A stretch of DNA of 64,000 bases from Epiperipatus broadwayi. Lineage: Eukaryota > Onychophora > Udeonychophora > Euonychophora > Peripatidae. This document shows, piece by piece, positions 1 to 12,203 of this stretch (positions are counted from its first letter, which is position 1; the number at the start of each line of letters is the position of its first letter). The DNA is taken from NCBI GenBank assembly GCA_028023455.1, contig JAQFVV010000001.1:22153401-22217400 (forward strand). Reading direction: 5' to 3'. The translations under genes and the position numbers were made by a program. Under the pieces are notes generated by a model that saw nothing but the letters and a program-made list of their open reading frames with translations, was not told the origin of the DNA and made no database searches.

Positions 1-694
1 GATTGAATTTGGCATGTAAACTGTATTAATCTGAAAAGTCCTGATAACTATACGTGTTAAATTCACATATTTAATCTGTCTGAAAATAACATTGCATTTT
101 TTATATATTTTAATCTTAAAGTCTTTCTTGCTCAATAACTTAGAATTCTAATATCACTGATATTAAAGGTTTTCTCAAATTCAGCTTCATAATTATAATT
201 TTATTTTGATCTCTATCTAATTATTTGTGTTTTTATTTGTGTATAATCTGTTTTATTCAATAAATGCTTCTTAATATATATATATAGTTTGAATATCATT
301 ATTCCAAAATTCTTAACTCTTGGCTCTTGTGATTAGTAGATTTTGTGAATTTCAACAGTCATTATAACAGTAATTGTACAGTAATTATAACAGTGAAATG
401 GCACAATGCTTAAAAATGTATGTACTTAAAAAGTGAGAATAATTAGTTCTCCAAAATTTGTTTAAATCAAAAATCTTTAAAAAGTAAGCCTTTATAATAA
501 TTTTAGATTCAAAATATATAATAAGTTTTAAATGTTTTATTTAAAAAAATAGTTTAAAATTTAGAATCAGTGACAATATAATGAATAAAACGTTTTACTA
601 AGTATATTGTTTACATTCAAGAAAAATAACATATATGTAAATTATTTAGTAATAAACACAAGAGTTTCAATTTTTTTTTTTCTGATTATGTTAA
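1..694. other. AT-rich stretch, nothing recognised
   Basis: No coding frame, structural RNA or bounded repeat is visible. Short T and A runs and a TA-rich patch near 275-287 are the only structure. Confidence 0.6.
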
Positions 695-1012
695 ATGTTT
701 TATTGAATGTGATAAACATATTAAGTGGTAATGATATCAAGATTGATGTCCTGTTCAAATCTGATTCTTGTATAAATGTTGTGAAACTTGGACACTTAAC
801 AAAAGAGCCAAAAGATTTCAAACCAGATAGTAAAATATGTGGAGATATATATTTGAAATAAAGAGGAATTTAAAACAAAATATTCTGATTAGAGCATAAA
901 CAGATATTGATATCATTGAAAGAATTAAGAGATTGAATTGGAGTTGGATAGTGCTAGAAGAATGATGATAGACAATTGAAGTCTTAAACTCGATTCTAAG
1001 AGATTATATGAA
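695..1012 (+). pseudogene. decayed RTE-type LINE fragment (3' end of ORF2)
   Basis: This segment aligns by eye with the C-terminal coding part of the better RTE copies at 23.1-23.3 and 45.7-45.95 kb. Shared landmarks are the ACTTGGACACTTAA word near 786, the ATTGAAAGAATTAAGAGATTG-type stretch near 916-937, then AATTGGAGTTGG, and the phrase for ILNW near 985. Several indels and stops are present, so no protein can be made. An 84-residue open frame at 607-861 runs into it by chance. The left edge is uncertain because similarity fades before about 750. No target duplication or 3' tail was found, so this is an old copy trimmed at both ends. Confidence 0.6.
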
Positions 1013-2768
1013 TTTATATTTGTGATAGCAAGATCTGCTTCTTTACCATTTATTTATTATCAAAATATTAAACAAAAATTAGTTAATGAAATCAATTTAT
1101 TTTTGATGCAGTTAATTATTGTTTATAATCAAATATATATATATATTTAATTTTTTTTCGTGATAAATTTTTTCTTTATTACAGATTTATTATTTTAAAA
1201 AGGTTATTTAAAAAAAATAATTAAATTTAAACACTATTAATTGATTAAAACTGAAATAATTTATTGACAAATAGTGCTTTTTTAAAAAAAGAAAAAAATT
1301 GTTTTTTGAGCATATATGCCGATATAAAAGTGACTGCATATTTTTTCTATTCCCATTTGCCTTAATACAATTTTAATATAGAAATACAAGTTTTTTATTT
1401 TTATATATCATGCATAGCTGAAAGTCAGCATGTATTATAGATAGATATTCATATACCATGCAGATAAATACATTGCGATCTGAATCTGTAATTATTCAAT
1501 TTTTTTCATTAATAAATGCAAGTACAAAAATTGTAGTCTTACGTGTATAGCTTCTTGTTGCCAACCTAAAAGTCCTCGAAAAATAAAAGTTGATGAATTC
1601 ATGTGTTTTAAAATACTATAATGATATTTTGTTTAATAAAGAAATTTAAATAAATTAATCATTGGTATCAGATTATACAATAATAGAATTGTTACTTTCA
1701 CATTTGTTTATAGGATACTTAAAAGTTACTAATATTCTGAACAACTAGAATACTAGAATCTTGTATTATTATTCTAAAAATGTCTATTGTATAAAAATTA
1801 TAATTTAATATATATGAAGTGTTCTCTATAAAACTAAGTATAAAGTGATTTTTGATATTATATATTAGCTTACAATTAAAATCAAACTGAATCTAGGTGG
1901 GATGAGTGCATCAGTTTGAGAAAAACCTCATTAGTTGCCATATACCCAATTTCTTCTATTCTCAGATAAGAATTTACTCTCATAATTGTGTATAAAATAG
2001 GAGTTTTATTTGAGATTTTGAATAATGTTAATACTCATAATACGTTATTTTTATATTCAGAAAAAACACACCAATATATTCTGATTAGGTAGGAATGTAT
2101 TATATGCGTTAATTAAAAAAAATATCACATTAATAAGTATGTATTAACATTGCATTTTTGTGCTTTGTATAGGAGAGTCTGCTCACAGTTTTACATAATT
2201 AATTGTAAACAATGTGATAAAAAAATTTGTTGCTTCATGGATCTGAATCTCATAAAATAAAAATTTCAAGATCAAAAAATGCATTTTCTACTTTTATAGT
2301 TTATTCTAAAATTAGAAGTTATCAGAAATGAACAAAATGTACATTGCCTGCTATTTGAAAATGCAATATTCTACTTCAGGCTACATTTAAAATTTTAAAC
2401 ATTCATGTAAAAATAAAAGTTTAATGAAAGTTTATTCTAATTGTTGTTGAGGGTGATTACATTCCAAAAAAATGTTTTCCATTTTAAAATATTAAATGGT
2501 CATCTAACTTTGGTTATGGAAAACAAATACTTGTACATAGTGAATGAGTATTTATTTATCAAAATATAAAAATAAATAGTGCACTTTAATATGTTTTAAT
2601 ACCAATTAATGTTATTGATAATATTTCTATGGGAATTTGGTACCTATTCATCATGAAGATCTTTAGAATATGTTGTGACTGATTTTAATTTGTATTTGAT
2701 GATGTTAAGAATTTGGTAGCTGATGAGAAATTTTCTCTGAAATTGGGGATGCCTCTTAAATTTTATAG
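1013..2768. other. AT-rich stretch, nothing recognised
   Basis: Apart from TA-rich tracts near 1132-1148 I see no gene, RNA or bounded element. Open frames are all below about 60 codons and have no family resemblance. Confidence 0.55.
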
Positions 2769-3216
2769 TGTAACGGTCAAATCTGTACATTTGCGTAACA
2801 AAATCCAGAGTTTTAGTAAATCATCCCAAGGCTGACCAGCATAAGGGTGATGACTACATGTCTGATATAGCCACAGTTCTTTTACTAACACTCAAAAATT
2901 TACTACCTTACGGATGACACATATGAGGCCACAGCAGTATTCTCTTTCATCACGTGCCGGCAATAGAACATCGGTAAAGTACAAGACTATGGGAAATTGA
3001 CATTCTAACTAGTATAGCTATATAGACGATGTATGTGACGGAACATAATTATCAAATATGGATGTGATTCTTAATTAATAATTAACTAATCAATAATGAC
3101 TTAACAATGAGCAATATCAAGACACTGAGCACAAGTTAAATTTAAAATTAATTTAATGAAAACCAAATAATAAAATTAATAAATGAAATTAATAATTGCA
3201 ATGATTATACGGATTG

Positions 3217-3572
3217 TCTCACTTGTAGGTGATTAAGTTAGGGATACAATTTAACATTTAAGTTTTGGGTTCACACGCAGGTGATGATTTAAGATATAAT
3301 CATTTATGGTTTACTGAATTACATGTAGTTTGGTTTACATATATATATATATGACGTGAAATCACCCGCAGGTGATATTCATTTTCTGGTTACAAATTAG
3401 TTACATTATTCGAATTGTTATATATATGTATATCACTCGCAGGTGATTATTTGGATATAAGCATTTACGGTTTATATATATATATAGCGTTTCTAATCAC
3501 TCACAAGTGATTATAGTTTTAAGTTACAATTAATTTACTTCAGTATATATACGTCTATCACTCGCAGGTGAT
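3217..3572. repeat. array of six spaced palindromic motifs
   Basis: The imperfect palindrome ATCACTCGCAGGTGAT recurs at about 3217-3233 (diverged), 3270-3285 (diverged left half), 3361-3376, 3432-3447, 3496-3511 and 3557-3572. Start-to-start spacings are 53, 91, 71, 64 and 61 bp. The spacers are AT-rich, often with a TATATATA tract just before the motif, and have diverged more than the motif. The ATCAC...GTGAT symmetry would suit a dimeric DNA-binding protein, and CAGGTG is an E-box word. Function is inference only. Confidence 0.7.
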
Positions 3573-5540
3573 GGAGATTTATACATTTTATGTTACAGTT
3601 TTTATGAGTCTTAATATTATTTTAGAAATTTAGTCTAATTTGCTCATGACGATCTATGCCTAGTTTATGCTATATGACAGGACCTAGATTTGCTTTAGAG
3701 CTAGCAGAATGATTACTAACATTTATAAAGATCATTTTATTAAGCGTGAATAATTAATATATTCTCTACATAGCTTATATGCCTATGAAATTAGATTCAA
3801 ATTCAGATCAAAGCTGAAAGATACAATTATTATGGCGGGATGGACTGATGATTGGCAGTCAGATTTCAGATACCAAGGCGTATAGAAAATATACTATCTG
3901 AGTCCCTGCGTCTCGAATGTGTGCTTTTTCACGGGATTTGTACCAAGTACTAGTTCCCTTTTCACTGCACTCATTGCTATGGAAATAAGAGACCTTTTAG
4001 TCCGGGTGATCGAACAGCTAATTAAATCTGTGAGAAGTCTCGTGCTCCATTTCTGAGGATGCAGAATGGTGGGGTGGTGTGTACCCGACCGCCATCTGAA
4101 GGAGGTAGTTGGCCGAACTAAGAGAGTAATGGGGTAGCCCTTACACATACGCCCATTAGAGAAATACATACAGCAACAAGTATATACGCTGTAGCGTTTC
4201 TTAAGGACACATTCGCACCGCTGACTACATCATTATATAATAATAATAGGACGCTAAATAATAGTTTCCTTCATGAAACTACCATAGATCAGTTCATTAT
4301 GTAGCATCTATAATTATGCTATTTAAGGAAAGCTTATGAATCTAATTTATAAAGCTATCTATATAGGCATTTATATAATTCTAGGGAGAACTACAGCATA
4401 TTATGGGTAAATACGATACAAAGTTATAGATTTATGCTGTATTTTATCACTTCGGGTAAATATTAATTAAATATCACATTTAAAGCAAATCTATCTTAGA
4501 GTAGCTGTAAGCTTTTAATTATATAAGACATTTTATCCTTTTCAGAACGGAGTTTCTTTTATGCATTAATAAATGCGAAATTACATATATATGCATGAGA
4601 ATATCTAATCGCTTCTCACTATTCATTTAACTAAGAGTAAAACTCCGTTTTCAACAAATATAGCATAAACAAATACATAATTGAAATAAAATAAAACATG
4701 GCATAGATTTAACTAAAAGAAATTGACATTTAAAGAAAAGATTTCACATAAGTGAAATCTGAAATTTGGCTTTATTTTAGCTTAGTTTTAAAAAGGGAAT
4801 TGAAATAACATTAGCTGAGATTTGATTGATTCAGTTTAATATAGATTTAAATTATCTATGAGAATTAATGAAAGCAAATACTATCACGAAGTTAAATTAT
4901 GTAAATTAACTTAGAAACTTAATTATCATTTTAAAATAAATCATCTAATATTATACGTAATAAAAGTTATGATAAATTATTTGAAATCAATTGTTTAGAG
5001 CAAGTTAAAACTAAATTAGTTTTAATAACTTAGAATAAGGTAAATATGTGGAAACTAAATCAATCAGAAATAGGTCAGCAAACCAACAAATAAATCAGTA
5101 AATAAATTCAGTAATTAAATCAATAAATCAGTTAATAAACCTATAACTAAATCATGCAAGATTTTAGGATTGAAATAAAGAAAATAAAATTACATTTAGG
5201 TGGTAGTTTAAAATACATTATTAATTTGGCCATAGATTTTAGATTTAGCTAGCTTTAGAAATTAATGAATTTTAGTTGAAAAGCTAACTTTAAGTTGAGG
5301 GAGTTTGTTATCGCTATTATCTTTCTGCTGGCAAGCTGGTTTCATTGTTGAGGGATTTTCTTCTTTGGTGGTATCGGCTTCTACTGCACTGCTCTCCGCA
5401 TCTGGTAGATCTTCTCGAGGTCAAGAAAGCAAGGAAAGTTTTCTTCTACCCCGACTTTATCATCATCACCAATTTTACAAAATACTTTGTCAACGAATTG
5501 ACTTAAAATAATGTCCGAATGAATTAAAGATGGCTGCAGA

Positions 5541-5560
5541 GGCTTATATATCAGCTTACC
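5541..5560 (+). promoter_or_regulatory. TATA-like element in GC-richer context
   Basis: GGCTTATATATCAGC lies in a locally GC-rich stretch, with pyrimidine-rich sequence about 20 bp downstream (5559-5571). This resembles an animal or LTR core promoter, but TATA words are common in AT-rich DNA. It is only of interest if the surrounding block is an LTR. Confidence 0.18.
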
Positions 5561-5700
5561 CCCCTCTCCCCTGTCATAGTAGTTTTTAGATCTGTTTTTC
5601 TAGTTTTCTCGCTGCTTTCTAAGAAATCATGGAATCCCACTGATTGATTTTTTTATAGGTGGGTTTTACTTTCGGTCGACCACGGTTTTTCCTTCGGTCA

Positions 5701-8700
5701 CTCGGGATAATTTATTCATACTTTTATTTTAAAATCTATTTTTACTCTTAATTTGTAATTAGGTCATAATACAGCAAGAAAGATTAAATTGTATGAAGTC
5801 ATCTTTTTAGAAAAACAAATCTAAAAGATGAAAAACATTTTGTTATATATGTAACTCGATCATATAATTTAGCGATATATGCAGAACTATATAATAATTT
5901 CAATTATTACTTTTAGAATAATTATTCTAATTAAAGAAATTTCTAATGTTTTAACTCTGTTAATATTATTCTTTCCTGCATATATGTAGTCTCTTTTTAC
6001 ACATACAAAGCATTTTTCATTTATTTACTACCAGAAATATGTATGTGCGTATCTATGGGTTTTTAGATATATAGACACATTTTTCATACTGTATGCTAAG
6101 ATATACGCACCCATACATGACTAATACGTTTAGGTTTAAATTTTGCCTGATTTTAATACAATATTAACATGATATACGAGGATTTGGTGATAGTTACATA
6201 TATAGAAATTCTACTATAGAATATAGTAGCTGAAACAGTAGGATTGACAGATCTGACTGTTTCAATAGTTTTTTATTAATATCTAGTAAATGCATTTATC
6301 TTTATAGACAATATTTCAAGTATATCAAGCTACTTTCTGTGATAAGTATACATTATAAATCATGCCAAATAAAAAGTAAATATAATGTATTCATTTTTGT
6401 TTTTGCATATACTCTTTCATACACTATATCATTTATATCTGAACAAAATTGTAATAAACGGATATCATGATTTTAAAATCATTTCTTTACGTAATAATCT
6501 TAAAATCATTATCACAAAAATTAAACAAAGATAATTGCATTTGTAAGAAAAATTGTAATTGAATAAAATGTTATATCAATTCATATTAGCAACCATAAAT
6601 GAATATGACCATCTTAAGTCAAAAAAAGTAAGACAGAAAAAGAAAATATTAGTTTTATAATTGTTTTACAAATAAATCCATGAACTCCTTCATTTATTTT
6701 TTTTGGAGCAAACATCTGAAAAATTCAATACTTTGCCTGAATGTATTTTCATTCTATTCTTCCAACAAAAGAAACCCATATTGCACATTTTTGGATTATT
6801 ATTAAAATAGTTTTTATAAACATGAAGTCTTTTTCTACCATGAAAGCTATAAAATAATTTTTATAAATAGCCTTAAAAATATTCAGCAATCTTAATAATT
6901 TATTGTTAGATCTTATGATTTTACCATAATATTTTTAGAATATTATATAGTATTTTTTATGTTAAGTTATATGTGCTTTATCTCTTTTTTTTTCTTTCTT
7001 TTTTTATGTTTTGTTACTTTCACATGCATTCGGGTTTTTTTTTTAATATATTGATTGATTTAATATAATAAAATTTAATTAATTGCATTGCTAATGTTTA
7101 GTTAAAGTAAATATCTATTGGGTTTGAAACAATATTTTTTAAATGTCAACAGTAGTTTGTCATTATTTATAGTCTTAATACACTTTTTATTTTCTCATCT
7201 TGTGTTTAACTATTTGATTAAGCACTAGTATTTTAAGCTAAGCTGTGTTTAGCAATAATAATATGTACATTACTTATTTTTAGAATAATCATTGGGATAT
7301 AGCAGAAGTTTACTTATCTCTGAAGTAGTTTTGAATATCTTTTTATTATGCTACTGTCCAATATAGATATTAACGAGTCATTAAGAAAAATATACAGATA
7401 GAAGAAAACAAGACAAAATAGGAGAAATACTGTAATGATGACAAAATAGGTGCAGAACTCCAATGAATGAATGAATTATATTTGACCAACATAAAGTGTT
7501 CATTTCAAAACTGTAATGTTCTTAATAGATGTAGCAGAGTGAATGATCATTGATTAGTGAGAGAATCTTCAGAAAATTGTTTTCAATCTTTGATGATGGC
7601 TCAGTCTTTATTGAAATTAAAAAGAAGATAAGTTTACTAATAATAACTAGATAAATAACTGGAATTTAAAAAAAAAAAACAATTTACCAATTTTTTTTTT
7701 CCTGAACCAACAATGCATTGTAGACAGGAACTGCAGGATGTGAAAATAATTTTAGATAATCCATTTAGAAAATTCTATCTCTGGAATTTTTATGAAAAAA
7801 AGATGAATAATGACATAAACAAATAAAATTATGAAACTGGAAAGAAAGATATGGTAATAAAAATCTAAAAGATATAAAACAACATCTTGGTAATGGGAGG
7901 AAAGTTATTTTAGCAATAGAAGTAGATTATTAAAAAAAAAAAAAGATTATGAATTTTTAAAATAATAATATAGTAATATTAAAGATCAGGAAAACTAAAT
8001 TAGTCCATATAATAATGATATTATTTGAAATGTTTCACATTTTAAATGAAATGTTAAAATATATAATTAAATCTACAAAAGAGGGAAATTTATGGAAATA
8101 GTAGAATTATTATTAGAAATAGAAAAATTGTTTGTAAAGCAAACTTAAACAGTGTTTTTTTTTTTTTTTTTTAGCTCTTTCTAATAATGACACTCCTACT
8201 TCTTTGTATACTTTATAAAATGTATAATTTATTGTTTTATATCTGAAATAGCTTTGAACATCATTCTTTATCACTGATTATATAAATAAATTAATTAAAT
8301 TTTATATACTTAATTCAATAAATGAAGTAAAAGAATTTATAATTTTAAATATAAATGTCTATTCCCTAATAGTCTCTTCTTATACTTTTAATAATATATA
8401 TATTTCATGACACAGCAATTGAACCCACTTTACTAAATATTCAAGAAAGAAATACCAGATGTCTGAAAGAATGCAATAGTGATATCATAGCAAGCAGTGG
8501 ATTGAAGATTTATATATATCAATTGTATTGAACTTTTCACCACCAAATTCCTTGTGAAAAGTATCATTACTGTATAAAGAAAAAGATAATCTTTAATTTC
8601 TTTGCAGTGTTCAACAATTAGTGATCTTCGTTGTATCACTTTTTAAGGCCAAATGAATTATATTTAGAATTTATTTACTTTATTTTCATTAATTCTTTGG

Positions 8701-11700
8701 ATGATTTACTTGTAGTTAAAGAAAACTAATGACATATTCTCTGTTTCTGAACTCTTTAATTTTCATAGAAAATTTAAATCTTGTTTACTTTTCAGTTGAG
8801 TTCACAATTTCATCATAATTTAAATACTAAAAAAAATTTGATCTTTTTTAAAAAAAAAAAAAAATCTGAGAATCTTGGAACTCCCACAATATGAAATTGC
8901 TAAACTATTCAAATATTCTACATTAAAGAATTCACCAAGTCTTAAGAGGTGTAAATCTATTTTTATATTACAAAATAAAATGCTGATAACAGTTAAGTAA
9001 GATTAATAAATTTATGTGTATTTTTATTGGCTTATTAACTGTTTCCATTGCTATTACAGACATTAATTTTTAAACAAAAGCATATGGAATAGAAAATATA
9101 GCTATTTTAATATTTAAGATGATGGGTGCATTTTTTCATTCAAAATAAAGTATTTAAGAGATAATTCTTGAATAGTAACAAGCTATTCATTTTTCAGCTT
9201 TGAATAAAATTTGAATCTGCGATTATGTATTACATAATATACCATTCCATTATATAATTGTTTTGCAGTATGTGTGCATAAATGATAAAAATAATTCCAA
9301 AAAGACTATATAGTTGTGTTAATTAGACAATCATCTTTTCAGAAAACAGATTCTTTATATTTTTTTGTTCTATCATTTTTTTATTTAGTTATTTTTTTTA
9401 ATTTTCAATTAATATATTTGGCATTTATATGTTGATCATATTCTCATGTTTTATTTGATATCTTTTTAATTTAGGAAACAAGATGAAACATGATGTGAAA
9501 GAAACCATGAACATAACACAAGAACAAATATAATCATGACAATCAATTTCAGTATTTAGTTTTAATCTAGATTTAGCTATTGTTTATAAACTAAAAGAGT
9601 AACTAAAAAATTGCTCAAAAAATTTTTAATTTGTTGTTATCAATTTGATTATGTATTTTATTATTCACTCCAAATTTACTATTTATCATAATTAAAGTTA
9701 AAAGAAAATATTTGAAAAAGTTTTAAATTTTGAGTCAAAATTTATATTTATAAATAAATGTCTTGAATGTTAACTAGAGACTTGGTATTCAAAATCATAT
9801 AAATATGTTCAATATATGATGAGGTTTAATAAAATTATGTATTAATGATCTTAACCAGAATTTTCTATTTGTCTATTTATTAATTAGTTATTGGGTTTGA
9901 TAGCTTATATGAGGTAATTTGTAGATTAAATAAATATTTTAAATTATGGGGTGAATAAAATCTAAATAATGTATAAACAATTTACAGTTTATTTTATTAT
10001 TTTCATGTCATATATATATAATGACATCCTATATATACATGCGTATTTATATGTAAATACACAAAATGTATAATCTTGAACTGTTAGCAAAATATTAAAT
10101 ATAACTGCAGAGTGACAAATTTTTACAGGCTAATATTCTAATTGAATCATTATTATTGATCAAAATGCAATTTCTTTTAATATTACTGAACTATATAGAT
10201 TGAGAGAAATGTATCTATACAAATCATTAATCAAACTTATTGAGAAAAAAAAATTTTGTAAACGAATGGAAAATTTATTTTTTAAACTTCACAGTTTATT
10301 ATTGATAATTGGGTAGTAAGTATTTGTATTAACATTTTATAATGATCAAGAACTGGCCAATGGGCTTGTCTTGCATTGCTTATGTTTGTAGTTATGTATA
10401 ACATAAATGTGAATATATATATATTATATGTTGATATCATATTTTTTATACATTAAACTAAATCTTGGTGTTATTTTGGATATAGAGAACCAAAAATAAA
10501 TTCCTATGATTCTCAATTATAAAAATAACATGAGAAGTATCTTTTTTAAATTATAAAATGTATATAAAGCCTATTATTGCACAAAAATTTATTATTGTAA
10601 GATACTTATATCAGTAACAGATAAAATAATAAGCTTGAGAAATTTTTTCTATGACTAATAGAAATATTCATTTATAAAAATAAATATATGAAATGCAGAC
10701 AATTAGCATGGCATAAAGATATCAAAAGCTTTTTTTAATAATTATGATATTAGGTTTAATAGGAAATGAATTACCAAGTGGTAGATCTCTGTTTCATATA
10801 GTAATAATAGAGCTAACAAGAATATAAGTTTTAATTTCAGACTACTTTAATGGGATATGTTCCATTTCTTCTGCTTTCAATATGCTATTTAATAATAGCA
10901 GACATAAATTCTATGTCATGTAAAAATGGTTCAAGAATGTAGCTATTTATACATAGTAGAATCTGCAAAAAAAGTGAAAGAATACAGGTCATTGTACAAC
11001 AGAGTAAAATCTCAAATATTATAAATAACATTTTATCTTGTTTTTTTCAGTGACTTCCAAATGTGTTATGATTGAAAATGATTTTACATGAAGAGCAGAA
11101 GGCAATTTTTATTAATATTACTAAACAATAATTAACTATAGGGTATTATTGCTAAGATACATAATGCATGGTGCATCTTATAATTGTCAATTTTATAAAT
11201 GGACTATAATTTATGCATATCACTATTTTAATAATGTTTTTCTGAAAGTGTTCTGACTGTAAATAGTAGCTTGTAAAATTTACTATTAATTCTGCATATT
11301 CAGAATATATATCCAGTTTCAGAATAATACTATCTCCAATTGTCAGCAAATAGTGAAGTAATTTAATTTTTTTTTTTTTTAATATTAGTTGAACAGATTC
11401 AAAATAGTGTATGAATAAATGAAGTGCTTATGGACCATATTTGATAGGATTTTATGGCATTTATATAATTTGTCTTCATAATTCTGTTAAACGTCTGTAG
11501 TTTTAATTAGAAAGGATGGAGAAGGGGCATTATTATTGTTTTAAACGGAGTTTTAGTATATTTTATGTGAACAAATATTTATTCAAAGTATTGGTTGAAA
11601 AAAAAAAATCACTTTATTGTCAACTATTTTATACCCAATGTTTTAAGTTGTATTGAACTAAATTTAAAATTGCTATAATAAATGAAGCTAATTCATAATC

Positions 11701-11971
11701 TGCTGTTCTTATTTTAAAATTCTTTTCATATAATGTTAACTTATTTAATATAATTTGTTTGTTTATATATTTTTACTTGTTTCAAATTATTATTATTCCT
11801 TTATTGTTTTGTAATATTGTATTTCATTGCTTGACATTTGTATATTTTTATTAATATATTTTTTTAATAAACTTTAATATTTATTTTTAGTTTATTTTTT
11901 AATTTGAAATATAAAATGTATAGAAAGTTAAAAGCAATTTTAATTCATTATGTATAATTTACAAGTCATGT
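5701..11971. other. AT-rich intergenic or intronic stretch
   Basis: About 6.3 kb without a recognisable gene. It holds a run of 18 T at 8155-8172, other homopolymer runs, and small imperfect inverted repeats near 6040-6118, 6226-6267 and 6460-6510. One weak candidate terminal exon (8433-8569, minus) is listed separately. Confidence 0.5.
8433..8569 (-). CDS. weak candidate terminal exon
   Basis: On the minus strand a pyrimidine-rich tract ending TTTATACAG is followed by a frame that stays open to a TAG at 8433-8435. In that frame it reads VMILFTRNLVV and onward. Its phase is compatible with the candidate exon at 13968-14042. No family resemblance is seen. In AT-rich DNA such combinations occur by chance, so this is recorded only as part of a testable set of three. 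Confidence 0.12.
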
Positions 11972-12203
11972 TTATAATAATAATGTAGCTTACACCACAT
12001 CATGTGCGCTTTACAGATGGAATGCTATTTATAATGAATATTCTCCTGTCCAAACATACATATAGCTTGGGTGAAAAAGAGAGTGGATCCATTCTATCTT
12101 TTAAAAAGATTTTATCTTGAGTTGGAAAAGAGTTTTCTCATTATAAATAGCATTCCATCTGTAAAGCATATGTGCCTTGGTGTAAACTACATTATTATTA
12201 TAA
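11972..12203. repeat. 232-bp foldback (MITE-like) element
   Basis: The two ends are inverted copies: TTATAATAATAATGTAG at 11972 and its complement ending at 12203. The inversion continues inward through GCTTTACAGATGGAATGC and TATTTATAATGA. The arms are about 80 bp each around a non-palindromic centre. The centre resembles the larger foldback at 47.0-47.9 kb: the words CATACATA, TTGGGT, GTGGAT.CATTC and GGAAAA appear in the same order. It is probably a non-autonomous DNA element. The target duplication is not clear. Confidence 0.75.

Larger units (their letters stand above)
2769..5700. mobile_element. unclassified repeat, possible long solo LTR
   Basis: This block differs from its surroundings: it has fewer homopolymer runs, more CpG-containing words and several GC-richer stretches (2790-3010, 3830-4200, 5290-5700). 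It begins near TGTAACGGTC, a common start for Gypsy-type LTRs. It carries an array of palindromic motifs at 3217-3572 and has a TATA-like word in a GC-richer context near 5543. Its right part ends in a GC-richer segment containing TTTCGGTCGACC. I found no matching second LTR, no gag/pol frame and no clear target duplication, so the class and both edges are inferred. A 91-codon minus-strand frame at 3894-4169 has no recognisable domain. Alternatives are an unclassified DNA element or an old unique region. Confidence 0.3.

Noticed and set aside
607-861. 84-codon frame as a gene
   Set aside because: Its second half is a decayed RTE segment read by chance in an open frame.
3217-3572. CRISPR-like array
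   Set aside because: The repeats are short palindromes with uneven spacing in animal-type DNA with no cas genes; spacers share related AT-rich sequence.
3894-4169. 91-codon minus-strand frame as a gene
   Set aside because: No recognisable domain, no supporting codon pattern, and it lies in a probable repeat; length alone is not evidence.
9470-9535. Possible plus-strand exon after a pyrimidine tract and TTTAG
   Set aside because: The open frame is short, ends at once and has no donor or partner exon; AT-rich DNA produces such signals often.
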